A stretch of DNA of 64,000 nucleotides from a virus. A program made the position numbers and the translations under genes. Under the pieces are notes generated by a model. That model saw nothing but the letters and a program-made list of their open reading frames with translations. It made no database searches and was not told the origin of the DNA. Position 1 is the first letter of the stretch, and each line of letters starts with the position of its first letter. Shown in pieces: positions 44,659 through 50,770 of this stretch. The stretch covers positions 1 to 64,000 of IMG/VR virus record IMGVR_UViG_3300036670_000256; one strand, given 5' to 3'.

Positions 44659-44976
44659 TTAAACTTCTTCTTCTCGTACTAATTCCAAAATTTCATCTTC
44701 TCGTAAAGAACATAAAGCTTCGGTTAGTCCTTCATTATTAAAATTTTGAGAACCAAACACCGTTCCCGCGTGAGGTATGTGAGAAATTAAATCTCCTATT
44801 TTTACCCAATCAATACTTGTTCCTACCGCCAAAACTGTACCTCTTGATAACAATTTCTTCTCGTCTTTCTTTTCGATAATTCCAGATTTGTTTTCTTCAT
44901 ACAAACCCGAATCTTTTTCAACGTAAACTCTCAAAATAATTTTATTTGGCGCGCATCCTACTGTCTTCTTTTTCAT
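44659..44976 (-). CDS. GroES-like co-chaperonin
   Basis: The 105-residue protein has the GroES beta-barrel pattern: PNKIILRVYVEKD at the start, a mobile-loop-like insertion with ENKSGII, then SRGTVLAVG, VKIGDLI and the terminal EALCSLREDEILELV. Phage co-chaperonins such as T4 Gp31 replace host GroES on GroEL to fold a large capsid protein. It sits between the Acb2-like and Tad2-like genes and ends at a strong terminator. The sequence is divergent from host GroES, as in other phage versions. Confidence 0.8.
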   Translation of the reverse strand: MKKKTVGCAPNKIILRVYVEKDSGLYEENKSGIIEKKDEKKLLSRGTVLAVGTSIDWVKIGDLISHIPHAGTVFGSQNFNNEGLTEALCSLREDEILELVREEEV

Positions 44977-44992
44977 AATCTAATATTAAATG

Positions 44993-45217
44993 TTATACAA
45001 ATAAACTCTTAACTGCATACATGCAGCTTGTTTCTAATTGGGTTTGTGCTAATGATATTTCTCTACCATTTTGACCGTTGTTCATAGTTTCTAATTTGTC
45101 AAACAAATTAGCATAGTCTTGTTTCAATTCTTCAATCTCTGGCTTTGCAGATGGATTGAAATTTCTTTGAACTCTTAATTCTCCTTTCGATACTGGTCTT
45201 TCGATTTTTCCACTCAT
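44993..45217 (-). CDS. Acb2-like small protein, candidate anti-CBASS sponge
   Basis: The 74-residue protein matches the phage Acb2 family (DUF7681-type) layout: RVQRNFNPSAKPEIEELKQ in the first half and the C-terminal helix REISLAQTQLETSCMYAVK. Family members form small helical multimers that bind cyclic di- and trinucleotides and so block CBASS signalling. It has a GroES-like gene on one side (17 bases) and a DEDDh nuclease on the other (four bases). Function is inferred from family resemblance; the sequence is short. Confidence 0.7.
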   Translation of the reverse strand: MSGKIERPVSKGELRVQRNFNPSAKPEIEELKQDYANLFDKLETMNNGQNGREISLAQTQLETSCMYAVKSLFV

Positions 45218-45220
45218 AAT

Positions 45221-46081
45221 TTATAGTTTATTTAAAAATTTATACAATTCTAAATTCCATTTTGCATCCGATAACGCATGATGCTCGTTTGATTTTTTTG
45301 GAAATAAAATATTATTTTTCTTTATTGATTCTACCGTTACTTTTGGCATCCCTTCCTTAAGATTTGTAGAATCATTTATCTTCATAATTTTCTGATCTAA
45401 CATCTGCTTTAAATCTTTACAATACATCGGAAAACCATTTGGCAAATTTATCATTTTTCCAAACAACCAACAAAACACTACCCAATCATAATCACCAAAA
45501 TATGCGTAGAAATCTATCTCTCCCTTGAAATTAGCAATTATCTTTCTAGTGGTTTCTATCTGATGCTTATTCTCATCATAACCCACAATTGCAAATTCAT
45601 AAACAAATTCCTTTACCAATTCTGAAATCTGCTTGTTGGTCTTTCCATACCGTTCAATAAACGAACTCAAACTATGAATCGTAAATAAATCATCATGCAA
45701 TCCAGAATCTAATTCTTTCTTGAATTCCTCAGCCTCTCTATTACTCAACATAATCGTATCGCAATCTGAAAATAAAAATAACTGCTTCCAAATTGGATAT
45801 AATACATTATCGCGAATCCAATAAATCTTTAATGGAGGACAACCAGCTCGAATTTTCTCAGGACTTAATTCCTCTAAATCAAATCTATTCCAAGCTTCTT
45901 TTAAATTGAAATCTTTTGATACCTCATAAAACTCTCGGCCATCCTCAGAAACAATACCAATCGATATTAAATCAATTGTAGCCTTTGGTTTACCAATAAT
46001 CCAATTGCCTAAACGACCTTTCAATATTAAACTACGCTCCGGAACTCCTTCTAAAAATTCCGTGTCTAAAAAATATTTCAT
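45221..46081 (-). CDS. DEDDh 3'-5' exonuclease
   Basis: The three exonuclease motifs are visible: DTE (D6, E8), the FGDYDW segment (D197 or D199) and HHALSDAKWN (H267, D272), an H-x4-D site of the DEDDh class. The spacing between motifs I and II is long (about 190 residues), suggesting an inserted domain at about 60-165. Such enzymes remove nucleotides from RNA or DNA 3' ends. It is in the accessory operon before the Acb2-like gene, so nucleotide or RNA turnover is likely. Confidence 0.8.
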   Translation of the reverse strand: MKYFLDTEFLEGVPERSLILKGRLGNWIIGKPKATIDLISIGIVSEDGREFYEVSKDFNLKEAWNRFDLEELSPEKIRAGCPPLKIYWIRDNVLYPIWKQLFLFSDCDTIMLSNREAEEFKKELDSGLHDDLFTIHSLSSFIERYGKTNKQISELVKEFVYEFAIVGYDENKHQIETTRKIIANFKGEIDFYAYFGDYDWVVFCWLFGKMINLPNGFPMYCKDLKQMLDQKIMKINDSTNLKEGMPKVTVESIKKNNILFPKKSNEHHALSDAKWNLELYKFLNKL

Positions 46082-46082
46082 A

Positions 46083-46436
46083 TTATTCCTCTTTTTTAAT
46101 TCCTATTGGAAAATCATTAAACGCATTCTTACCATAATTATCCCCACCAGTTCCAAATATTATCGGAATATTTTTAATTCCTAAATCCCTTTTAGGAAAA
46201 GCAGCTTCCCAAGCTTTCTTAAAATCATCACGATTTAATTCCATCGGAATTTTTAACAAAGGATTTAAACCACTAAACGAACTACCATTAACCCTTTTTT
46301 CCATATCTCTATTCATTTTTTCCGTTAACGCATCTTCATCCGTATGCTTAAACCATAAGCTTTTAAGATCGCTAAATCCCTTAACGTTTTTAAAACAATC
46401 AGAGTCTTCACCACAAGCACTAAATAAATTATCCAT
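46083..46436 (-). CDS. Hypothetical protein, 117 aa, first gene of accessory operon
   Basis: The product has a Cys-containing N-terminus (SACGEDSDCFKNVKG) and a C-terminal GTGGDNYGKNAFNDFPIG segment; no family is recognised. It is the first gene of the 46436-44659 operon, starting four bases after the TATATTTG box, so it may be translated from a leaderless message. It is one base from the nuclease gene. Confidence 0.65.
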   Translation of the reverse strand: MDNLFSACGEDSDCFKNVKGFSDLKSLWFKHTDEDALTEKMNRDMEKRVNGSSFSGLNPLLKIPMELNRDDFKKAWEAAFPKRDLGIKNIPIIFGTGGDNYGKNAFNDFPIGIKKEE

Positions 46437-46440
46437 GATA

Positions 46441-46472
46441 CAAATATAGATGAAGTTATTTCATGTACCAAT
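46441..46472 (-). promoter_or_regulatory. Leftward promoter with palindrome, near-leaderless
   Basis: Minus strand: ATTG (46472-46469), 20-base spacer, TATATTTG (46448-46441). The spacer holds TGAAATAACTTCA (46463-46451), two bases from the box. The ATG at 46436 begins four bases downstream of the box. Confidence 0.65.
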
Positions 46473-46544
46473 TTTTGAACAAAAAAAATTCTCACACGAA
46501 GTTATTGCAACAACCAAAAAAAAATAAAAAAAATATTTGCGCGG

Positions 46545-46608
46545 GTGTATCCACTAAACAACCCCGTCTCGGAAATGAATTTCCCCGACGGGGTACTAGT
46601 GCGATAAA
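46545..46608 (+). other. Long imperfect hairpin and micro-ORF in the leader of the small-gene operon
   Basis: Nested pairs CACTA/TAGTG (46552-46556 with 46597-46601), CCCCGTC/GACGGGG (46562-46568 with 46587-46593) and GGAAA/TTTCC (46571-46575 with 46580-46584, TGAA loop) build a long stem. It has no following T-run, so it is not an ordinary terminator. A 10-codon frame (46575-46607, MNFPDGVLVR) starts in the loop region and ends at a TAA followed by ACCACAAAAA. It could be an RNA leader, a small RNA or a protein-binding cruciform. Confidence 0.5.
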
Positions 46609-46670
46609 CCACAAAAAGAGAGTCCGAATGACTCAACAACATATTTATTAATCCATTAAAACAAATCAAA

Positions 46671-46919
46671 ATGGAAAATTCTAAAGCGTTAAACGCAACC
46701 AAAAGAGTAGCAGTATCAGTATTAGCAACAGCACATTACATGGCTACACAATTCGCAGACAGCTGTATAACAGCGGAACACAAAATAGTAGGCGGCGACC
46801 TAAAAGAAGTATCAGATGCTAGACAACTAGCAACCTTCCAACGTCAATCCGACTTCGCACAAAAGATCAAGGCTATCAAAGATAGATCTCAAAACAACTT
46901 AACACCTAAAACAGTATAA
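46671..46919 (+). CDS. Small helical protein A of the GC-rich operon, 82 aa
   Basis: No known family. The product is helical. It shares a spaced pattern with the 122-residue protein at 47514: H-x8-D-x5-AE-x2-I and a later K-[IL]-x-AIKD, so the two may be old duplicates. Its DNA is richer in G+C and C-ending codons than neighbouring genes. It is the first gene of a six-gene rightward operon, 63 bases after the hairpin element. Confidence 0.7.
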   Translation: MENSKALNATKRVAVSVLATAHYMATQFADSCITAEHKIVGGDLKEVSDARQLATFQRQSDFAQKIKAIKDRSQNNLTPKTV

Positions 46920-46971
46920 TAACGAAACAGAAAACAATTAAAAATGTCCAAGTAATGCTTGGCTAAAACTC

Positions 46972-47340
46972 ATGAAACAGACAGCTGTATTCGTGCTTAT
47001 ATGCGCGGTAGGAATTGGCATTGGCGGTCACTTAGCCAGTGCCTTATTCTTCGGAATCATTACGTTAGTAGGCCTTATAGCCTTAGTAGAAAACATACCA
47101 ATAATTAAATGGTTTGTCTACAAAACTAACAACTTCATTGACGTCATGCTATTCATCCTTGCGGTGATAGCTACTGTCAAAATGGGAGTAACTATAACTG
47201 CAGCATTAACTGTTGCCGGTCTTGGTTACACCATGTGCTACGCACCTTACGTTCGACGTAAGAAAAAAGAAAACCGCGAGGTCCACTCGCAAAACAAGGT
47301 AGTCAACGAAATACTATCTAAAAATAAAATTAATTATTAA
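46972..47340 (+). CDS. Small membrane protein of the GC-rich operon, 122 aa
   Basis: Three to four hydrophobic segments (about residues 4-38, 42-50, 58-72 and 74-90) precede a basic cytoplasmic-looking tail (YVRRKKKENREVHSQN). It has no signal peptidase site. The line 46981-47040 is 50% G+C, far above the roughly 27-30% of late genes. Together with two further short membrane proteins in the operon it suggests action at the host envelope. Confidence 0.7.
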   Translation: MKQTAVFVLICAVGIGIGGHLASALFFGIITLVGLIALVENIPIIKWFVYKTNNFIDVMLFILAVIATVKMGVTITAALTVAGLGYTMCYAPYVRRKKKENREVHSQNKVVNEILSKNKINY

Positions 47341-47355
47341 ATACAATAAATAACC

Positions 47356-47502
47356 ATGGAAAAATTCATCGAACTACTAGCATTCATTACTGTATGCGTA
47401 ATCAAAATCATGACCTTCGCTATCTGCATACCTCTAGCTATCTGGATGGTTGCAAGCCAAGGTCTTAAAGAATTAACTAATTCAAATAATAATAATAAAT
47501 AA
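47356..47502 (+). CDS. 48-residue single-span membrane protein
   Basis: ATG 47356 follows an A-rich leader. The 48 residues include a hydrophobic stretch of about 28 residues (LLAFITVCVIKIMTFAICIP) and an Asn-run tail (SNNNNK). It is part of the small-gene operon, 15 bases after the previous stop. Function unknown. Confidence 0.65.
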   Translation: MEKFIELLAFITVCVIKIMTFAICIPLAIWMVASQGLKELTNSNNNNK

Positions 47503-47513
47503 ATAACTCGATT

Positions 47514-47882
47514 ATGAAAATTAAAATGATCCTTAGAAAAGCTGGAAATGTAGTAGTAAACTCAACATGTTCCACAATTGGCGCTTTACATTTTGTAACA
47601 GACACAGCAAGTGACATCTTGCTACACGCCGAAGCGTGCATCATGCACCGCGTATATGGCGAAGACAAAGACGAATGTAAATTACGTCGATGTATTCAAA
47701 CGTCAGTTTATCAAGGCCACGTTCTTGATAAGCTTGACGCTATCAAAGATTTGAAAAATCAGGTAGCCAACAAGCTACCTTTCAAATCTAAAGAAGAATC
47801 GGAAGTTAATGAACTTCCACCTTTAGTTGTCGTAGACACAAAGTCCTACGACGAAATGATGTCTAACCTTAAACAAGCTTAA
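47514..47882 (+). CDS. Small helical protein B of the GC-rich operon, 122 aa
   Basis: This is the possible duplicate of the protein at 46671: both show LH or AH, then D eight residues on, then an AE pair, then I, with a shared KLDAIKD/KIKAIKD core. It adds an N-terminal extension and an acidic C-terminal tail (EESEVNELPPLVVVDTKS). The pattern suggests a helical bundle. Function unknown. Confidence 0.7.
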   Translation: MKIKMILRKAGNVVVNSTCSTIGALHFVTDTASDILLHAEACIMHRVYGEDKDECKLRRCIQTSVYQGHVLDKLDAIKDLKNQVANKLPFKSKEESEVNELPPLVVVDTKSYDEMMSNLKQA

Positions 47883-47884
47883 TC

Positions 47885-48040
47885 ATGGCAAATCTTAGAA
47901 GAAGAAAACGTTTCAATAGATACGTTAAATTGTTATCAGAAATCTATAACAGAGAGTATCGCGAAGTAATGCGCTATTGGGTAAAAGCCAATGGCGACAT
48001 TGAACAAGTTCGCGTAGCTCTCAACCTAACAGCTAAATAA
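47885..48040 (+). CDS. 51-residue basic protein
   Basis: The product is very basic, starting MANLRRRKRFNRYVKLL, with Arg/Tyr-rich helix and no membrane segment. It starts two bases after the stop of the previous gene. Charge and size fit a nucleic-acid-binding or host-takeover peptide, but this is inference. Confidence 0.6.
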   Translation: MANLRRRKRFNRYVKLLSEIYNREYREVMRYWVKANGDIEQVRVALNLTAK

Positions 48041-48042
48041 TT

Positions 48043-48177
48043 ATGAGAGAATTTTTTCGAGAAATCTTTAAAGTATTCAAAGAAAACTTTAGAGAAGATC
48101 CTATTGGATCATTAGCTGACATTGCAATATGCGTAGGCATTGCTGCAACTTTAGCATGGTTAGTAGTATATCTATAA
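48043..48177 (+). CDS. 44-residue single-span membrane protein
   Basis: A charged N-terminus (MREFFREIFKVFKENFRED) precedes one membrane helix (about residues 22-43) that ends the chain. It starts two bases after the previous stop and closes the small-gene cluster. Directly after its stop is the ACCACAAAAACAAAT motif. Confidence 0.6.
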   Translation: MREFFREIFKVFKENFREDPIGSLADIAICVGIAATLAWLVVYL

Positions 48178-48248
48178 ACCACAAAAACAAATCTTAATTT
48201 AAATCCTGATCTGATTGCAAGGACTTTAAAAACGTGCTACCATTTATT

Positions 48249-48854
48249 ATGAGCACTTCAATTGTAACTTACAACACTCCAGAAGCAGTAGTTAAAATCT
48301 CAAACATTTCTCTTAATCCTAAAGACCGTAAGGCAACACTTGTGTTGGCTACTAAAGAAAAAGGAAAACGGAAATTTATTGAAGAAGAAATTATTGTATC
48401 TCTTACAGCTGAGGTATACCATTGGTTTACCCAACTTAAAGACGATGTTGTAAAAGAAGTAGCTGACAATCCACAAGGGTTTGTCTACACAAAAACCGGA
48501 ACTAAATCTACTACCTTTCAAAGATATTTGAAAAGATTAGGTATCGAATTTGCTCCTGGTGTTTTACAAACTATGTCGTTTGAATCAGATAACAAATCTG
48601 AATCTTACGCTGATAATCCGTTTAGAATTATCAGATATACTAATGGATCTAACAGTATCACATTGGTAAATGTACCTAGTAAAAAAACTGTCGAAAAGGT
48701 TGACTTATCCACCGGAGAAGTTAAATCATCATACTATCAAAAGTATGGTAAATTGAATAACGGTCAAAACGTGAAGGCTTTCATTATGCCTAAAATGTAC
48801 AGACGTCTTGTTATTCAAACAACTAGAGTCATTGTGGAATACGTTAACTCTTAA
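48249..48854 (+). CDS. Hypothetical protein, 201 aa
   Basis: I use ATG 48249 (MSTSIVTYNTPEAV...) because the longer frame starts at GTG. The product is alpha-beta, soluble and basic. No family is recognised. It ends in a convergent overlap with the winged-helix gene (stop codons share bases 48852-48853), and the rightward transcript should continue across that gene until the terminator at 49293. Confidence 0.65.
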   Translation: MSTSIVTYNTPEAVVKISNISLNPKDRKATLVLATKEKGKRKFIEEEIIVSLTAEVYHWFTQLKDDVVKEVADNPQGFVYTKTGTKSTTFQRYLKRLGIEFAPGVLQTMSFESDNKSESYADNPFRIIRYTNGSNSITLVNVPSKKTVEKVDLSTGEVKSSYYQKYGKLNNGQNVKAFIMPKMYRRLVIQTTRVIVEYVNS

Positions 48855-49300
48855 TGTACTTCCGCTTGACTTTCTGCGTATTCAACCTGGTTCGTATGAA
48901 GCATTTCATTCTTGAAATCTTTGTACTGTAAATCAGTCATGTTGAGTATGTAATAATAACTTACAAGGTACGTGTGCTTACTAGTAGACGTATCTTTGTA
49001 AATTATTTCTAAATCCAAAAGCTCTTTGATTCCTTGGTAGAACTTGTTCTTACTTATAATTTTGTCCTTGACTAATTCATTCTGTATAATCTCAAGTCGT
49101 TGAGACTCCTTGTAGTCTTTACCAACTTTCAACTCCGCTAGGATGTAGTTGTAAATACATAGCCCTGAATAGGTCATTTTTGACATCATGTCTTTAGTTA
49201 AATAGACTCTTGGCATAGCTTTTAATTTTTTATTTAAGTGTAAATTATTGTACATTTGTCTATATATATTCATAAAGGTTGTCAAGTCTTTTAAGGTCAT
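48851..49300 (-). CDS. Winged-helix DNA-binding protein (regulator or replication initiator-like)
   Basis: Residues about 30-115 have a winged-helix pattern: YSGLCIYNYILAELKV, then the likely recognition helix SKNKFYQGIKELLDLEII and a wing around KHTYLVSYY. Similar folds occur in plasmid RepA/RepL-type initiators and in repressors. It is the only leftward gene within the rightward arm, read from its own promoter with a palindromic spacer at 49352-49364. Its ATG lies inside a hairpin that ends rightward transcripts. Later Met codons (49273, 49216) are alternative starts. The exact role is not decided. Confidence 0.65.
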   Translation of the reverse strand: MTLKDLTTFMNIYRQMYNNLHLNKKLKAMPRVYLTKDMMSKMTYSGLCIYNYILAELKVGKDYKESQRLEIIQNELVKDKIISKNKFYQGIKELLDLEIIYKDTSTSKHTYLVSYYYILNMTDLQYKDFKNEMLHTNQVEYAESQAEVH

Positions 49301-49329
49301 ATCTACTACTAATAGATATGGCCTTTTTT
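49293..49329 (+). terminator. Rightward terminator overlapping the start of the winged-helix gene
   Basis: AAGGTCATATCTA (49293-49305) pairs with TAGATATGGCCTT (49313-49325), 13 bp with one G-T pair and a seven-base loop, followed by a T-run on the plus strand. It would stop rightward transcription from the 46671-48854 operon. On the minus strand the same stem includes the ATG of the winged-helix gene. Confidence 0.75.
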
Positions 49330-49336
49330 ATTTCTA

Positions 49337-49367
49337 CAAACTTAATTATTTCACATATTATGTGCAA
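49337..49367 (-). promoter_or_regulatory. Promoter and operator of the winged-helix gene
   Basis: Minus strand: TTGC (49367-49364), 19-base spacer, TAAGTTTG (49344-49337), a close match to the host consensus. CACATATTATGTG (49352-49364), arms CACAT and ATGTG, fills part of the spacer and is a likely operator, possibly for autoregulation. Confidence 0.6.
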
Positions 49368-49696
49368 GAATTAACGTGTTTAATTTAACACAATATGGGA
49401 ATAAACTGTAATATACTAGTATTTAGTGTTTTATAATGTAACATATTATGGTAAAGAATATTTTTTAACGAATCCTTGTTAAGTACTATGTTTACTGGTG
49501 CTAACAAAGGTTTTAATTAAAAAAAAAGCAAATGCAGTTGCTATATAGAATCATATTATAATAACGTTGGTCACTTACGTGACTATAATAATAACTATAG
49601 TAGATAACCTTGCCTTGCTCACTGACCACTCCTTCGTCGTGTTCATTACAAGGCTTTGTGATAGACTTGTTGGTATTGTTATTATGGTATTATGAC
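49352..49696. other. Gene-free A+T-rich region with inverted repeats; candidate origin or control region
   Basis: No convincing gene lies between 49300 and 49697. Inverted repeats are CACATATTATGTG (49352-49364), GTGTTTAATTTAACAC (49376-49391), ATACTAGTAT (49413-49422), GTCACTTACGTGAC (49570-49583) and GCCTTG/CAAGGC (49612-49617 with 49649-49654). Density of repeats, low G+C and the switch of strand on both sides fit an origin or regulatory hub. No DnaA-like repeat series or tRNA is seen. Confidence 0.45.
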
Positions 49697-49855
49697 ATGA
49701 GTAGACAATTAATATTGGTGTTGATATGGTATATAGTAGTTATTTACAGTTATTATAATTATGTAGATAATATGTTGATAGTTTATATCATTGGCATTTA
49801 TGGTTATGAAGAATTTTTTGGTATTAGGTTTTTAACAATTAAGTTTATATTATGA
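49697..49855 (+). CDS. Possible 52-residue membrane protein
   Basis: The frame from ATG 49697 gives a hydrophobic, Tyr/Ile-rich peptide with one or two membrane spans (LILVLIWYIVVIYSYY). Its TGA overlaps the ATG of the next gene (ATGA), a coupling common in this genome. A longer frame from 49610 is not favoured because it starts inside a repeat. A/T-rich DNA can mimic hydrophobic peptides, so this is tentative. Confidence 0.4.
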   Translation: MSRQLILVLIWYIVVIYSYYNYVDNMLIVYIIGIYGYEEFFGIRFLTIKFIL

Positions 49856-50142
49856 AAAAAGTATTTTTATTATGGCGTTGTGATGTTAATATATCTAGGG
49901 ATAGTTATAGATTAATATACGTTGGTGAGAGTTTTGTAGAAGACATATCTTTTGGCAGAACTATGATGTTGGAGAAGATTATTGATGAGGCTAGACGTTA
50001 TAGTTTAGGTTCTATAGATGGAGAGATGGATTATTTAGATTTACTTCAATTGAGGGATTTAAAGCAAACACAGGATAGGCAGGAGAATTATGTAATAGAA
50101 ATGTTGGAAGTTGGGAAGATTTTAGAGAAAGTAATTAATTAA
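49852..50142 (+). CDS. Hypothetical protein, 96 aa
   Basis: The product is mixed alpha-beta, with a hydrophobic first strand (KKVFLLWRCDV) and an acidic helical C-terminal half. No family is recognised. Codon use changes here to more G-ending codons than in the late genes. It opens a small three-gene rightward set (49852-50697). Confidence 0.65.
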   Translation: MKKVFLLWRCDVNISRDSYRLIYVGESFVEDISFGRTMMLEKIIDEARRYSLGSIDGEMDYLDLLQLRDLKQTQDRQENYVIEMLEVGKILEKVIN

Positions 50143-50158
50143 ATAAATAAATAGTATT

Positions 50159-50467
50159 ATGTCAGAAGTAAAATTTAGTTTAGAGAATTTGCAATTGAAT
50201 AAATTGGTTAAGAGCTTAGAAGACTGTAAGAAGTCTTGTAATGTTTTAACTATAGATAATGCAATAGTGTTAGTTGTTAATCATTTTAGTGATTTGTACG
50301 GTAATGAGTTGGTGTTAAAGAAGAAAGCTTTGTCGGATTACAACAAGAAGTATAGACAAGATAATTTGGCTAAGATAAAACAGAAAGATCGTGATTATTA
50401 TCTTTCTAATTGTGGTGTCATATTGGATAAAAGACGAGAGGAATATAAATCTAAAAAGAAAAAGTAA
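50159..50467 (+). CDS. Hypothetical basic protein, 102 aa
   Basis: The N-terminal 60 residues are helical; the C-terminus is basic (ALSDYNKKYRQDNLAKIKQ, ending KSKKKK), as in nucleic-acid-binding tails. Its last base is shared with the ATG of the next gene. No family is recognised. Confidence 0.6.
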   Translation: MSEVKFSLENLQLNKLVKSLEDCKKSCNVLTIDNAIVLVVNHFSDLYGNELVLKKKALSDYNKKYRQDNLAKIKQKDRDYYLSNCGVILDKRREEYKSKKKK

Positions 50468-50697
50468 TGAGTATACGAATTGACAGAGAATTATTAATTA
50501 TGGCATCAGTACGTGCTTATGATTTACTTCATAAAGAAGGGATAATTAAGAAAGGTGAGATTGGTGTTATATTAATAACTACAGATTTGGATAAGAATAG
50601 TATATTAGAACATGGTGTTGTGAATTATTCTAGTACTATGCAACCTAGTGAAACGATAAAAGCTTTGAAGCAAATCATTAGACAGCTTGAAGATTAG
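50467..50697 (+). CDS. Hypothetical protein, 76 aa
   Basis: The product is alpha-beta with a likely core VRAYDLLHKEGIIKKG followed by strand IGVILITTDL. It overlaps the previous gene by one base and is the last of its set; the promoter for the 290-residue gene begins nine bases after its stop. Function unknown. Confidence 0.6.
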   Translation: MSIRIDRELLIMASVRAYDLLHKEGIIKKGEIGVILITTDLDKNSILEHGVVNYSSTMQPSETIKALKQIIRQLED

Positions 50698-50705
50698 CTA
50701 ACATA

Positions 50706-50734
50706 TTTGTTTTATTTTTTAATGGTTATTTTTG
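50706..50734 (+). promoter_or_regulatory. Promoter of the 290-residue gene
   Basis: TTTG (50706-50709), 17-base spacer, TATTTTTG (50727-50734). The ATG at 50771 lies 36 bases downstream. With the terminator at 51664 this gives a single-gene transcription unit. Confidence 0.55.
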
Positions 50735-50770
50735 TATTAAATAATATTAACAATTAAAAATGAAAACATT

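Noticed and set aside
46083-46436. Similarity of GTGGDNYGKNAFNDF to the GTGGEIDKGAKGFKEMW segment of the terminase
   Set aside because: Only a short glycine-containing stretch is shared, with no wider similarity; likely chance.
46463-46702. ORFs in both directions across the hairpin leader (46463-46651 and 46502-46702)
   Set aside because: They cross the structured element and promoter, have low-complexity Lys runs or no start context, and overlap the start of a better-supported gene.
49560-49660. Possible tRNA in the gene-free region because of several short stems
   Set aside because: The stems do not give a seven-pair acceptor, anticodon arm and T arm in the right spacing, and no CCA-like end is present.
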